From Marine group II euryarchaeote REDSEA-S11_B3N4 (lineage in GTDB: Archaea; Thermoplasmatota; Poseidoniia; Poseidoniales; Thalassarchaeaceae): a stretch of 36,882 nt of DNA. The notes beneath the pieces are model-generated. The model saw nothing but the letters and a program-made list of their open reading frames with translations. It ran no database searches and was not told where the DNA came from. Numbering within the stretch: position 1 is the first letter of the stretch; each line of letters begins with the position of its first letter. The stretch spans positions 1-36,882 of the forward strand of contig LURR01000031.1 of assembly GCA_001628485.1 (NCBI GenBank), given 5' to 3'. Positions 7,712-16,863 of the stretch are shown one piece after another. Made by a program: the position numbers and the translations under genes.

Positions 7712-9913
7712 TCACTTCCCCTTCTCGAGTATCGTTATGGGTTGGGGCTCGATCTCTTCCGGCATCCCCAGAATCCTTTCGTCCTCTGAGAACATCTCCC
7801 TCAGGGTGAATCCGAGTCCCCCCCAAACCATCGTGGCGATCACCAGGAACATCAGGATGCTCAGAACCGCGTCCCCGAAGGCTGCCCTGTATGGTATGGA
7901 CAACTCGTAGTAGTTGCCTCCCTCCTCGACCGTTGGGTAGCTGAACGGGAAGGCCCCGTTCGCGGTTCCCAGCATCGCCTTGTACTGAATCTTTCCAACT
8001 GACGTGTCTGGCAGCGGGATGTCCCCGACCATCCTGGTCCCGTTTGAGCCGTCAAGAAGTTCGCACATCTCCGTGGTCTCCCTGAATGCGGACATCTTCC
8101 ACGGAACTTCGACCCATTCCGTCGGACCGAAGTCGTTCTGCTGCCTGGTCGGCTCGACGAATCTCCACATCAAGTGGGACTTGTTTATGTCTGGGGTGAA
8201 CGGGAACGTCGGGTCCAGGCAGAGCCCGATAGGGATGTCCCCGCTGGTGGGGACCCGGACGTCAGCGGGTTGCTGGAGGTGTTGAGTGGCTGTCGTGTTC
8301 TGGATTCCGACTATCGCCCTGTAACGGGGGTCGTCGGCCATCTCAACCATGTAGAAGGGGACGCCGAGGTTCCTCACTGCGATGTGGGCGATGTCCTCTG
8401 GGTACTCGTGGAACGCGTTGCCTATCTCCATGGTGTAGCAGTACGAGTTGTGCACTCCGTAGTGCCAGTCGCAGAAGTCGCCTGTCGTCGGATAGAGGTC
8501 TGAGGACTGCATGGCCGCATAGTCGGTCATCTGCCCCATCATCTGCCCGTGGTAGACCAGGTACTCGTCATCCGGGGTGTAGCAGTCGGAGCAGTGCCCC
8601 CATGGCCAGAGGACTAGTTCGGAGAATGAGTGCCATGTCAGTGTTGACTTGAAGTCCGATGCGCCGTTCATGTCATCGTCGTTCATCTCGGTCATGTCCT
8701 GGATGAACTTGGTCTCAGGCTCGGTGTTCCCCCCCATCCAGTCCTCGTCGATCTGCCCGTCCGCATCGTCGTCCTTGCCGTCGACGTGGTCCTCGTTGAC
8801 GAAGCCGTCTCCGTCGTTGTCCTCCAAATTGACGGGTCCGTTGTACACGTCGTTGTTGGGCCCGCTCGAATAGCAGAACCCGGGGAAGATCGGTCCAGTC
8901 GCTCCCAGGGGGGCTCCCCATTCGAACTGGTAGTTCCTGTTCAGGTCGACGCCGTCGCAGCTTGGGTCCACCGATTCGTCGACATCGGGAATCGGGGTGA
9001 CTCCGGTGTGGGTGTTGTCTCGTAGGTTCTTCCTCCACCCGCTTCGGTAGCAGTTCTCCCACGCAGTCTCCCCGCAGTATTCCTCCATGTCGTAACGGTG
9101 GCCGTCGGTGTTCAGCATCGGGATCAGGTAAATCTCGCGTGTGTTGACCATGTCGGTGATGAACTGCTCGCTGAAGTCCTCGTCAACGCCGAGGTCGCCG
9201 GGACCGCAGGGGTTGCCGTCCCCGTTGCTGTCCTGGAATGAGAGATTGAGCCCGAGGCAGTCTCCGTCGTTGTCGATCCCGTCCCAGCCGTCCTCGTCGA
9301 TGAGTCCGTCCCCGTCGTTGTCTATTCCCGCCTTTCCGTAGTAGAAGGCGACGGTTTCCAGGAAGAGCATGGGGACCTGGACGGACATCCACTCCCTCGC
9401 ATGATGGTTCCCGACAAGCATTACGTCGGGACGGTCAGCGTAGTTCCCGTCATCCCCGTTGAAGTCGTTGTACTCCCCCCCTCTCACGTTTGAGGTGATC
9501 TTCATCCACGGACTGGGGTGGTTGTAGTACCATCCCTCGTAATCGTTCGATGTGGTCATCTCCCCCCGTGCGTTCATCCCTCCGAGGAGCCCCTCGTGGA
9601 ACTGGAGGAAGTCCGGGTAGTAGGCGGCCAGCGTCTGCATCCTCTCCTTCATCGAGAAGTAGTCGTAGTACTCCCTGAACTGGAGTTTCTCGTAGTCCCC
9701 GTGGGGCCCCCACGGGAAAACCTGGTTCGCGTATTCGGTCGACCAGATGTCCTCAGGGGAGTATCCGGTTCCCACGTCCTGAGCGGACGCGACTGGCGCA
9801 AGAGCGACTGGCGAGAGCATGCATAGCAGGAATGGGAGGAGCATGGCTGTCACTGGGGCGCCCGGGTTATTCCAGGCGTTTCCGCGGCTCTCCTCGGGAC
9901 AGTGCCTTGCCAT
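7712..9913 (-). CDS. secreted, membrane-anchored M14 zinc carboxypeptidase with Asp-rich inserts
   Basis: Signal peptide; 'GNHHAREWMS' (HxxE zinc site), 'GVDLNRNY', 'LTWHSFSELVLWPWG', 'CYTMEIGNAFHEYP'; C-terminal TM 'VLSILMFLVIATMVWGGLG'; Ca-binding-like 'DNDGDGLIDED' repeats. Confidence 0.92.
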   Translation of the reverse strand: MARHCPEESRGNAWNNPGAPVTAMLLPFLLCMLSPVALAPVASAQDVGTGYSPEDIWSTEYANQVFPWGPHGDYEKLQFREYYDYFSMKERMQTLAAYYPDFLQFHEGLLGGMNARGEMTTSNDYEGWYYNHPSPWMKITSNVRGGEYNDFNGDDGNYADRPDVMLVGNHHAREWMSVQVPMLFLETVAFYYGKAGIDNDGDGLIDEDGWDGIDNDGDCLGLNLSFQDSNGDGNPCGPGDLGVDEDFSEQFITDMVNTREIYLIPMLNTDGHRYDMEEYCGETAWENCYRSGWRKNLRDNTHTGVTPIPDVDESVDPSCDGVDLNRNYQFEWGAPLGATGPIFPGFCYSSGPNNDVYNGPVNLEDNDGDGFVNEDHVDGKDDDADGQIDEDWMGGNTEPETKFIQDMTEMNDDDMNGASDFKSTLTWHSFSELVLWPWGHCSDCYTPDDEYLVYHGQMMGQMTDYAAMQSSDLYPTTGDFCDWHYGVHNSYCYTMEIGNAFHEYPEDIAHIAVRNLGVPFYMVEMADDPRYRAIVGIQNTTATQHLQQPADVRVPTSGDIPIGLCLDPTFPFTPDINKSHLMWRFVEPTRQQNDFGPTEWVEVPWKMSAFRETTEMCELLDGSNGTRMVGDIPLPDTSVGKIQYKAMLGTANGAFPFSYPTVEEGGNYYELSIPYRAAFGDAVLSILMFLVIATMVWGGLGFTLREMFSEDERILGMPEEIEPQPITILEKGK

Positions 9914-9949
9914 GCTATTTTCTGCGGGGGAACCCTACGTATTGAATCG

Positions 9950-9973
9950 TACGGAGTCCGGTCCGTAGGACCG
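9950..9973. promoter_or_regulatory. two overlapping inverted repeats upstream of a TATA-like element of mscS
   Basis: TACGGA(9950-9955)/TCCGTA(9962-9967) and CGGTCC(9959-9964)/GGACCG(9968-9973); 'cttttatg' about 26-30 nt before ATG 10011. Confidence 0.5.
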
Positions 9974-10010
9974 AGATGTCTTTTATGGGAGATACCCCTT
10001 CCGAAAAATC

Positions 10011-11102
10011 ATGACAATTGGGGACGATATAGCTGACCAACTGGCCGGGGAAGAGGCGATTTACGACTTTTCCACCTTGGGATTGGGTTTCCTGATTCTA
10101 CTAATCGGAGTTTCAACTTCGGCTGGTTTGGTATCTAGGAGAATACTGTTCCCGAGGATAATGGATCTCTTCTCGAAGACCGAGAGGATCGACGGTAGGA
10201 CTCTTTTCGCACCTCGGTCCTTGGGATGGATGGTTGGGCTTCTGGTAATGTGGCAATCCTTAGACTGGTTGCTGGAGAACGTATCGGCTTCCGAAGGAGA
10301 TTTCATTTGGAACAACGGCCTAATGGAAACTGTAAGTGAGATTTCCAGGGCGGGTTTCGTCATCCTGATGCTAGTCGCTGCTTACAGGCTAGTGGACTAT
10401 CTTGACGCATTCATCGTAGTCGAAGGAGACAACATGGCGGCTAGGAGATCTCTGGCTAGCGTCGCCGAGGCAATAGGGCGGCTTGCCGTGGTGATAGTGG
10501 GTGCTTTCGTCCTTGCAGGGCTGGTCGGACTGAACCTGAATGGGATGATCGCAGGCCTCGGAATCACTGGCCTTGCACTGGCCTTAGCCGCAAAGGACTC
10601 TGTGGCCAACATATTCGGGGCGATTTCGATTATCATAGATCAGCCCTTCAATGTCGGCGACTGGATCATCGTCGAGGATGTGGAGGGCGAGGTGATTAGC
10701 ATTGGTCTTAGGACTACCACGATCAGAACTGGGAACGATACCATCGTCACGATGCCGAACTCCAACATCACTAACTCGCCTGTCGAGAACTTCACAATGA
10801 GGAGGTTCAGGAGAATAAGGCCATCCTTCGAATTCGAGGAGGATAGCGACGAGGGGGCGCTCAAGAAGTTCTGCGATTCGCTATGCGAGAGGGTTCTCGC
10901 GGATCCCCGAGCCACGAAGAACGAGGACTCGTGGGTGAAGATAACCAACAGCTTGCCTCCCAAGATGACGGTGTCCTGCAACTTCTACTGCCAGTCTAGC
11001 GCCAAAGTCCAGAGAGAGTTCACAGAGGACATCCTACTGATGGGACGTTCGATCGGAATAGAGTGCGGACTGACGTTCCATGAGCCTAGAAGAAGGACCT
11101 AG
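10011..11102 (+). CDS. mscS: MscS family mechanosensitive channel
   Basis: 'GLGITGLALALAAKDSVANIFGAISIIIDQPFNVGDWIIVEDVEGEVISIGLRTTTIRTGNDTIVTMPNSNITNSPVEN' MscS core. Confidence 0.95.
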   Translation: MTIGDDIADQLAGEEAIYDFSTLGLGFLILLIGVSTSAGLVSRRILFPRIMDLFSKTERIDGRTLFAPRSLGWMVGLLVMWQSLDWLLENVSASEGDFIWNNGLMETVSEISRAGFVILMLVAAYRLVDYLDAFIVVEGDNMAARRSLASVAEAIGRLAVVIVGAFVLAGLVGLNLNGMIAGLGITGLALALAAKDSVANIFGAISIIIDQPFNVGDWIIVEDVEGEVISIGLRTTTIRTGNDTIVTMPNSNITNSPVENFTMRRFRRIRPSFEFEEDSDEGALKKFCDSLCERVLADPRATKNEDSWVKITNSLPPKMTVSCNFYCQSSAKVQREFTEDILLMGRSIGIECGLTFHEPRRRT

Positions 11103-11116
11103 TCAGGGGTTACTGC

Positions 11117-11716
11117 ATGAGCAATCTAATTCTAATCAGGCATGGTCAGTCCGTGTGGAACGCCGCCAACCGCTTCACAGGATGGACTGACGTCGAGCTC
11201 TCCGAGGTTGGGGTCTCCGAGGCCGAGGAAGCGGGCCGAAGCCTGAGTTCCCACAGGATTGACGTGGTCCACACCAGCGATTTGATCAGGGCGCAGAGGA
11301 CTGCTGAGATCATCATGAGCCTGAATGAGTCCTCCGAGGGATACTCAACCAAGTTCGACTGGAGGCTCAACGAGAGGAACTACGGTTCTCTGCAGGGGCT
11401 GAACAAGGCCGAGACCGCAGAGAAGTTCGGAGCAGAGCAAGTACACATTTGGAGGAGGTCTTTCGATGTCGCGCCTCCTGATGGTGAGAGTCTGGAGATG
11501 ACAGCTGAGAGGACCATTCCTTACTTCGAAGAGGAGATTCTGCCAGACCTGCAAGCCGGGAAGGGCGTACTCGTCTCGGCTCATGGCAACTCACTGAGAT
11601 CCATAGTGATGCACATCGAGGGCATTTCGCCCGAGGACATAGTGTCCTTGGAAATACAGACGGGTTCTCCCATGTTCTACGAGTTCGAGGGTGGAGAGAT
11701 CAGTAGAACCGGTTGA
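11117..11716 (+). CDS. gpmA: 2,3-bisphosphoglycerate-dependent phosphoglycerate mutase
   Basis: 'LILIRHGQSVWNAANRFTGWTDVELSEVG', 'LNERNYGSLQGLNKAETAEKFG', 'VSAHGNSLRSIVMHIEG'. Confidence 0.93.
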   Translation: MSNLILIRHGQSVWNAANRFTGWTDVELSEVGVSEAEEAGRSLSSHRIDVVHTSDLIRAQRTAEIIMSLNESSEGYSTKFDWRLNERNYGSLQGLNKAETAEKFGAEQVHIWRRSFDVAPPDGESLEMTAERTIPYFEEEILPDLQAGKGVLVSAHGNSLRSIVMHIEGISPEDIVSLEIQTGSPMFYEFEGGEISRTG

Positions 11717-13010
11717 ATGGGATCTCGGGCGGGGGGGACCGGCTCCGGTAGATCCTCATCAGACCAATGCTCAATGCTATGCTTGCAATAGGGAGGGGGA
11801 TCTCCCCTGCTGACGGGGGGAATGAGCTGATCAGCGAGAAGACCCCTATGGATCCTGCCATCATTGAGAGTGCTCCGAACGTCCTGTTGTTGAACATCCT
11901 CTTCTGATACCTTGGAACGTAACTAATCAGGCCAGTAGCAGGCTGTGGGGCTCCTGACTGGTGTGAGACGGCTTCTATCACGTCGAGGAGGCACTGCTCG
12001 TACTCCCATATCGCTAAGCCTCCTCGGTGCGAGTATAGCACCCGGTCCGATGACCAGTTTTCGGGTGCGCTGCTCCTCCATCCTTCGATCAGAGATGACC
12101 TCAATTCCACGATGTCAAGGTCCGATTCTGTTTCGTAGAACGCCCTCGAGAGGTCGTGAGCAACTGAGGCCAGGTCCCTGATGGCGGGGAACTCGCATTT
12201 CGCTGGAAAGAGTGCGGAGTGTAGTCTCGGCCTGGATATCCTGATCCTACCCCCATGGAAGTCTGCCAGACCTACGTCACCCAGTCCCAGCATGCACTCC
12301 GAGTCTCTGGAATGGGGGACCCTCCAAACCGAATTTGACCGTAGGAGCTCTTCGATGCCCGCGACCCTGGCGTTCCATCTGTTCGGGTCAGGAGGAGTGG
12401 TCCTGACTGGCTCGACATGCTTGTGGTACCGTCCCAGGGAAATTCCACATTCCCTGAGAGTCTGAGTCGCAGATTCGTGGTCTCCATCGATTAGTGCCCT
12501 AATCAGTGCATCTCTGGAGCTTTCCTCGGTACTGCTCTCCTCCCAAACCAGTATCAAATCGCCACCCCCCCAGGAGAAGCCGCCACAGGGAGCATCGCAT
12601 ACCTCGGACGAAGCGTCGATCCTGCGCCTGAGCAGACCATCCGACCCCCAGGGCAGGAACTCCGCAATCCAATTCGAGTCCCCGCTTAGTCTGGCGATCG
12701 GGCCTCTGTCGTTCTCCGATAGCAAGACGGATGACAGAGATGATGGATCTGGAACCTTCCCCCATGATGTCAAGTCGGATGTCGCTTCCTCCCACTCGGA
12801 GATGCCATCGATGGGTATCGGCTCGACCAACTTGCAAGTCATTCCGATACCAGCAAAGGAGCGAGGCTCGAAGCCCGATGGGGTTTCTGATTCGTCGATG
12901 ACCTCTTTCATGGCCGCAGGCCTCCATTTCCTCTCCCAGACAGACATGTTCCTCGGACCTAGGATAGGGTCCAAGGCTTCATTGAATCGGTCTCCGAAGC
13001 CTTGAATCAT
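11702..13010 (-). CDS. hypothetical protein, possibly degenerate kinase-like fold with two C-terminal TM helices; start re-assigned to internal ATG
   Basis: Listed ORF (to 13115) overlaps the divergent HAD gene; ATG at 13010 (MIQGFGDRFNE...) removes the overlap. 'LGLGDVGLADFHGGRIRISRP' then 'RDLASVAHDLSRAF'. Confidence 0.7.
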
Positions 13011-13029
13011 ACAGCCTCGAGCGACCCCC

Positions 13030-13575
13030 GTGGAGAAGCAGGTTTCTGAGCTGCCCCTTGCCGTCGACATGGATGGTACTCTGATACTTACCGACATGAG
13101 CTGGGTCAGCATCAAGAGAGTCCTGCTGAGGCGTCCTTGGATAATTCCTGGAATGATAGCGAAGGAATTGACCGGAAGGAGAGCTCAGTGGAAAAGAGAC
13201 CTAGCTGAGAGGTTGGTCTTCGACCCATCCGAACTGGAATACCACAAGGAGTTCCTGGACTGGCTAACTGGTCAGCAGGCCAAGGGCAGGACGCTGGTGC
13301 TGGCTACGGCATCTGACAGAATCATTGCAGAGCAGGTTGCTGGTCATGTCGGATTGTTCTCCGATGTAATGGCATCCGACTCATCGTTCAATCTCAGAGG
13401 TGAGAAGAAGGGGGAGGCACTCGCTTCCAGGTTCGGTGAGAAGGCTTTCTCCTACGCTGGAAACAGCAAGCACGACATCCCGGTGTGGGAGTACGCCGGA
13501 GAGGTGATTGTGGTGAATCCAGAAAGGGGTTTGCTGGACAAGGTAGGGGATTCTGCAGACATCATTTTCGAATAG
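13030..13575 (+). CDS. HAD-superfamily phosphatase, of the type normally fused N-terminally to UbiA prenyltransferases
   Basis: 'PLAVDMDGTLILTDMSW', 'GRTLVLATASDRIIAEQVAGHVGLFSDVMASD..FNLRGEKKGEAL', 'YAGNSKHDIPVWEYA'; GTG start. Confidence 0.85.
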   Translation: MEKQVSELPLAVDMDGTLILTDMSWVSIKRVLLRRPWIIPGMIAKELTGRRAQWKRDLAERLVFDPSELEYHKEFLDWLTGQQAKGRTLVLATASDRIIAEQVAGHVGLFSDVMASDSSFNLRGEKKGEALASRFGEKAFSYAGNSKHDIPVWEYAGEVIVVNPERGLLDKVGDSADIIFE

Positions 13576-13623
13576 GTCATTACTGGTTAGTAGTCATAAC
13601 GTTGGTACTGCCCGGGCACAGTA

Positions 13624-14505
13624 ATGGGAAGGGGGAGGAAGAGTGCAGGTCGATTAATCGACAACATAGCCAAGGGACTCCTCAGATTCCGAATTATATC
13701 GGTTCCAGCAAAACTCATTTCTAACTCATGGCTAGCTTGGAGTTTCGTGTCAAGATTAGATCGAGTTAGAGTAAAGAGGCAAAGGGGCAGAATCTCGAGT
13801 GGGGAGCTCCCGAAGCATGTCTCCATCATCATGGACGGAAATCGCAGATTCGCTTTGAGCCTCAGTCTTGGGACTGAGATGGGGCACGCCCACGGTAAGG
13901 AGAAGCTGAAGGAAGTAATGGATTGGGTATTGGATTTAGGGATACCATACCTGACTGTATACGCGCTTTCGACGGAAAATCTCTCCAGCAGAGAGGAGGA
14001 TGAGTTAGAGTCGCTATACGACCTGTACGTGGCAGGTCTGAATGAGATTTCAGAGGATGAGAGGATTCATTCCAAAGGAGTCAGAGTTAGGGTTGTAGGT
14101 AGGAAGGAAGAGCTCCCGGAGAGAGTGAACGAGGCAATAAGAAATGCAGAGGACAGGACCGCCGGTTACTCCAATTTTACCTTCACGGTTTGCCTGGCAT
14201 ACGGTGGGAGGGAGGAGATTGTCGATGCAGTGAAGGGAATTGCTTCCGACCATGCGACTGGCGAATTGTCGTTGGATCAGATTGACACAAATGAGATCTC
14301 GAGTCGTCTTTACGACGCAGAAATTCCAGACCCTGACCTGGTCATCCGAACGAGCGGAGAAGAAAGGGTCTCGAACTTCCTGCTTTGGCAAATCGCTTAC
14401 TCTGAGCTCTACTTCACTGACGTTCACTGGCCTTCGTTCTCTAAGGCGGTTCTGTATGAAGCGATAGAGACCTACCAGAAGAGGAGGAGAAGGTATGGCG
14501 GATGA
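13624..14505 (+). CDS. uppS: cis-prenyltransferase (undecaprenyl/polyprenyl diphosphate synthase)
   Basis: 'HVSIIMDGNRRFALSL...MGHAHGKEKLKEVMDWVLDLGIPYLTVYALSTENLSSR', 'PDLVIRTSGEERVSNFLLWQIAYSELYFTDVHWPSF'. Confidence 0.95.
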   Translation: MGRGRKSAGRLIDNIAKGLLRFRIISVPAKLISNSWLAWSFVSRLDRVRVKRQRGRISSGELPKHVSIIMDGNRRFALSLSLGTEMGHAHGKEKLKEVMDWVLDLGIPYLTVYALSTENLSSREEDELESLYDLYVAGLNEISEDERIHSKGVRVRVVGRKEELPERVNEAIRNAEDRTAGYSNFTFTVCLAYGGREEIVDAVKGIASDHATGELSLDQIDTNEISSRLYDAEIPDPDLVIRTSGEERVSNFLLWQIAYSELYFTDVHWPSFSKAVLYEAIETYQKRRRRYGG

Positions 14506-14920
14506 GGGGGGCCACAGAAACCCCGCACTCGCGGTGGATGCCGTCTCTGTAAGGCACGGCCCAAGCGGACTCCAAGTTCTTCTCATCACCAGGGGCTTCC
14601 CGCCCTATGAGGGGAGGCTTGCATTTCCGGGGGGGTTCGTGGAAAGAGGTGAAGACCCAGAAACTGCAGTACTGAGAGAGTTGAGCGAGGAGACTGGAAT
14701 CGAGGGAAGTAACCCTGAGCTATTCGCTGTAAGGGGAGACCCAAACAGAGATCCAAGAAAGCATATCGTCTCTATTTTCTACCGGGTCAGAGTCGATGCG
14801 GGCGCCATTCCCGTGGCTGGGGATGATGCCAGAGATGCTGAATGGATAGATCTTGAAGGCCTGACGGCTGAACAATTGGCTGGAGACCATTACTCAATCA
14901 TCGAAGAGTTACGCAAGTAA
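14495..14920 (+). CDS. NUDIX hydrolase (ADP-ribose pyrophosphatase-like)
   Basis: Nudix box 'GGFVERGEDPETAVLRELSEETGI'; overlaps uppS 3' end by 11 nt. Confidence 0.93.
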   Translation: MADEGGHRNPALAVDAVSVRHGPSGLQVLLITRGFPPYEGRLAFPGGFVERGEDPETAVLRELSEETGIEGSNPELFAVRGDPNRDPRKHIVSIFYRVRVDAGAIPVAGDDARDAEWIDLEGLTAEQLAGDHYSIIEELRK

Positions 14921-14949
14921 GCCTATACACAGCACCTCGTGGGAGAGAC

Positions 14950-15366
14950 ATGGGCAGGAAACTGAAGATAGATACTGGAGAGCCGAAATTAGGTCCATAC
15001 ACCCCTGGAATAAACGTCAAAGACCACATCTGGCTATCGGGCCAGATCGATGTTGACTCAGGCGATGACATAGCGTCGCAAACAACTGGGACTCTGTCCA
15101 AGATTGACGATCTGCTAGCAGCTGCGAACAGTTCCAAAGCCGATTTGGTGAAAGTTACCATTCTTATGACGGACATAGGTTTCTATGGGGAAATAAACGA
15201 AATTTACTCAGATTGGCTGGGAGATACAATCGCTCCAGCAAGGGCGGCATACGAGGTGCCGAAACTCCCAGGTGGGGCATTGGTGGAGATAGTCTGCGAG
15301 GCTTTCAGAAACTCGGGAGAGTACAGGACAGATCTTCCAGCGGAACTAGAGGAGGCCTTGGTTTAG
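14950..15366 (+). CDS. RidA/YjgF/UK114 family protein
   Basis: 138 aa; 'KLGPYTPGINVKDHIWLSGQIDVD...QTTGTLSKIDDLLAAANSSKADLVKVTILMTDI...PARAAYEVPKLPGGALVEIVCEAF'. Confidence 0.92.
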   Translation: MGRKLKIDTGEPKLGPYTPGINVKDHIWLSGQIDVDSGDDIASQTTGTLSKIDDLLAAANSSKADLVKVTILMTDIGFYGEINEIYSDWLGDTIAPARAAYEVPKLPGGALVEIVCEAFRNSGEYRTDLPAELEEALV

Positions 15367-15428
15367 TCGATGACTGGCCAAGGGGAAATTACAGCTCGGA
15401 ACCAGAGTCAGAATAAGTTGGAATTATC

Positions 15429-16814
15429 ATGAGTGTTTTCAAAGCATATGACATTAGAGGAATCGCAGGAAGTGAGCTTGACGCGGAATTCTCGGAAAGG
15501 CTGGGCAGGGCGATAGCGACTCACTTAGACGCGGATTGTGTCTCAGTGGTCAGAGACATCAGGGATTCGAGTCCTGACTACCACGAGGCCTTCGTCAGGG
15601 GCCTACTCACCTCGGGAGCAGATGTTATTGACCTGGGGATATCAACAACCGGGGTTCTGTATCGTTCGACAGTAGATCTTCCGGTAGATGTCGCCGTTGC
15701 GATTACTGCCAGTCACAACCCCCCTGAGTATAATGGATTCAAGATTTGCAAGGGGAAGATGCCTCTGGGAGGAGAAGAGTTGCAAGAAATTAGGAAGACA
15801 TTCGAAGAAGGTAATTTCAGAGAAGGGAGTGGCAGTTACAGAATCATGGACTCATACGAGGAAAGGTATGTCCAGTCAATCGTTGACAGCGTTGGACGCC
15901 TATCTCGTGACATCAGGGTAGTTTTGGACTGTGGGAATGCAGTACCGGGGCCCCTGGCAGTCAAGGTTCTGGAAAGGCTTGGAGTGGATGTAATACCACT
16001 CTACTGCGATTGGGACAACTCATTCCCGAATCACCCCCCAGACCCAACTAGGCAAGAGAACATGAAAGATTTGGGGAGAGCTGTTCTAGAACATGGTGCA
16101 GAGTTTGGCATAGGGATGGATGGAGATGGAGACCGCTTGGGTGTGGTTGATGAGAATGGCAAGTTCATACATCCTGATCGACTGATGGGAATTTTCGTAG
16201 AAGAAGTTCTATCGGACCTTCCTGAAAATGCAACAGAGGAGCAACGAACTATTTTCTTCGACGTGAAGTGTAGTATGGCTTTGGAGGAGGCAATAGAAGA
16301 ACTGGGAGGAGTTCCTAAGATGGTTAGGACTGGCCATACCTTCATGAAAAAGGAGTTGAGAGAATTCCCAGGCTCTCCGATGGCCGGGGAGATGTCTGGT
16401 CATTTCTTCATGAACGACCACTGGGACGGATTTGACGATTCGATTTACTGTGCTGCGAGGCTTCTGAGCATAATTGGCATGGACCCGTCTCCAGAACAAG
16501 GAGGCCCCAAATTCTCTGAGAGGTTCAACTTCATGCCAGAATATCCCACTACTGATGAAGGGAAGGTTCCTCTGGTTGGCGAAAGAGAAGAGGTGATGGA
16601 AGCGGTGGTTTCGGCATTCTCGGACATGCCCACCTCTACAGTGGATGGAATTAGGGTGAGGTATGATGATGGTTGGTATCTGTGCAGACCGAGTAACACA
16701 GAGCCGATACTTGTGATGAGGGCAGAAGGTCGTAATCAAGCGGCGTTGGATTACATTCTCTCGGATGTGGGAAGGAGGATCGGCGAAATAGCCGATCTGG
16801 AGAAGCTGAAGTAG
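15429..16814 (+). CDS. phosphomannomutase/phosphoglucomutase
   Basis: 'FKAYDIRGIAGSELD', 'AITASHNPPEYNGFKI', 'GIGMDGDGDRLGVVDENG', 'GEMSGHFFMNDHW', 'RPSNTEPILVMRAEG'. Confidence 0.95.
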   Translation: MSVFKAYDIRGIAGSELDAEFSERLGRAIATHLDADCVSVVRDIRDSSPDYHEAFVRGLLTSGADVIDLGISTTGVLYRSTVDLPVDVAVAITASHNPPEYNGFKICKGKMPLGGEELQEIRKTFEEGNFREGSGSYRIMDSYEERYVQSIVDSVGRLSRDIRVVLDCGNAVPGPLAVKVLERLGVDVIPLYCDWDNSFPNHPPDPTRQENMKDLGRAVLEHGAEFGIGMDGDGDRLGVVDENGKFIHPDRLMGIFVEEVLSDLPENATEEQRTIFFDVKCSMALEEAIEELGGVPKMVRTGHTFMKKELREFPGSPMAGEMSGHFFMNDHWDGFDDSIYCAARLLSIIGMDPSPEQGGPKFSERFNFMPEYPTTDEGKVPLVGEREEVMEAVVSAFSDMPTSTVDGIRVRYDDGWYLCRPSNTEPILVMRAEGRNQAALDYILSDVGRRIGEIADLEKLK

Positions 16815-16837
16815 CCTAGTAAACCGATTCTCTTATC

Positions 16838-16854
16838 CGAATCTCCCAAGTGGC
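16838..16854 (+). repeat. partial copy of the tRNA-Thr 3' end upstream of the tRNA
   Basis: CGAATCTCCCAAGTGGC vs tRNA 16920-16936 CGAATCTCCCCAGTGGC, 16/17 identical. Confidence 0.8.
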
Positions 16855-16863
16855 CGCGACGCT

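Noticed and set aside
6855-7826. 323-aa minus-strand ORF and 238-aa plus-strand ORF (7073..7789)
   Set aside because: Shadow ORFs across the well-supported SNF transporter; highly charged His/Arg/Asp-rich composition.
8730-9330. Tandem GTCGTTGTC/CCGTCGTC-like nucleotide repeats suggestive of a repeat array
   Set aside because: They encode the Asp-rich repeats of the M14 peptidase; not a CRISPR or intergenic repeat.
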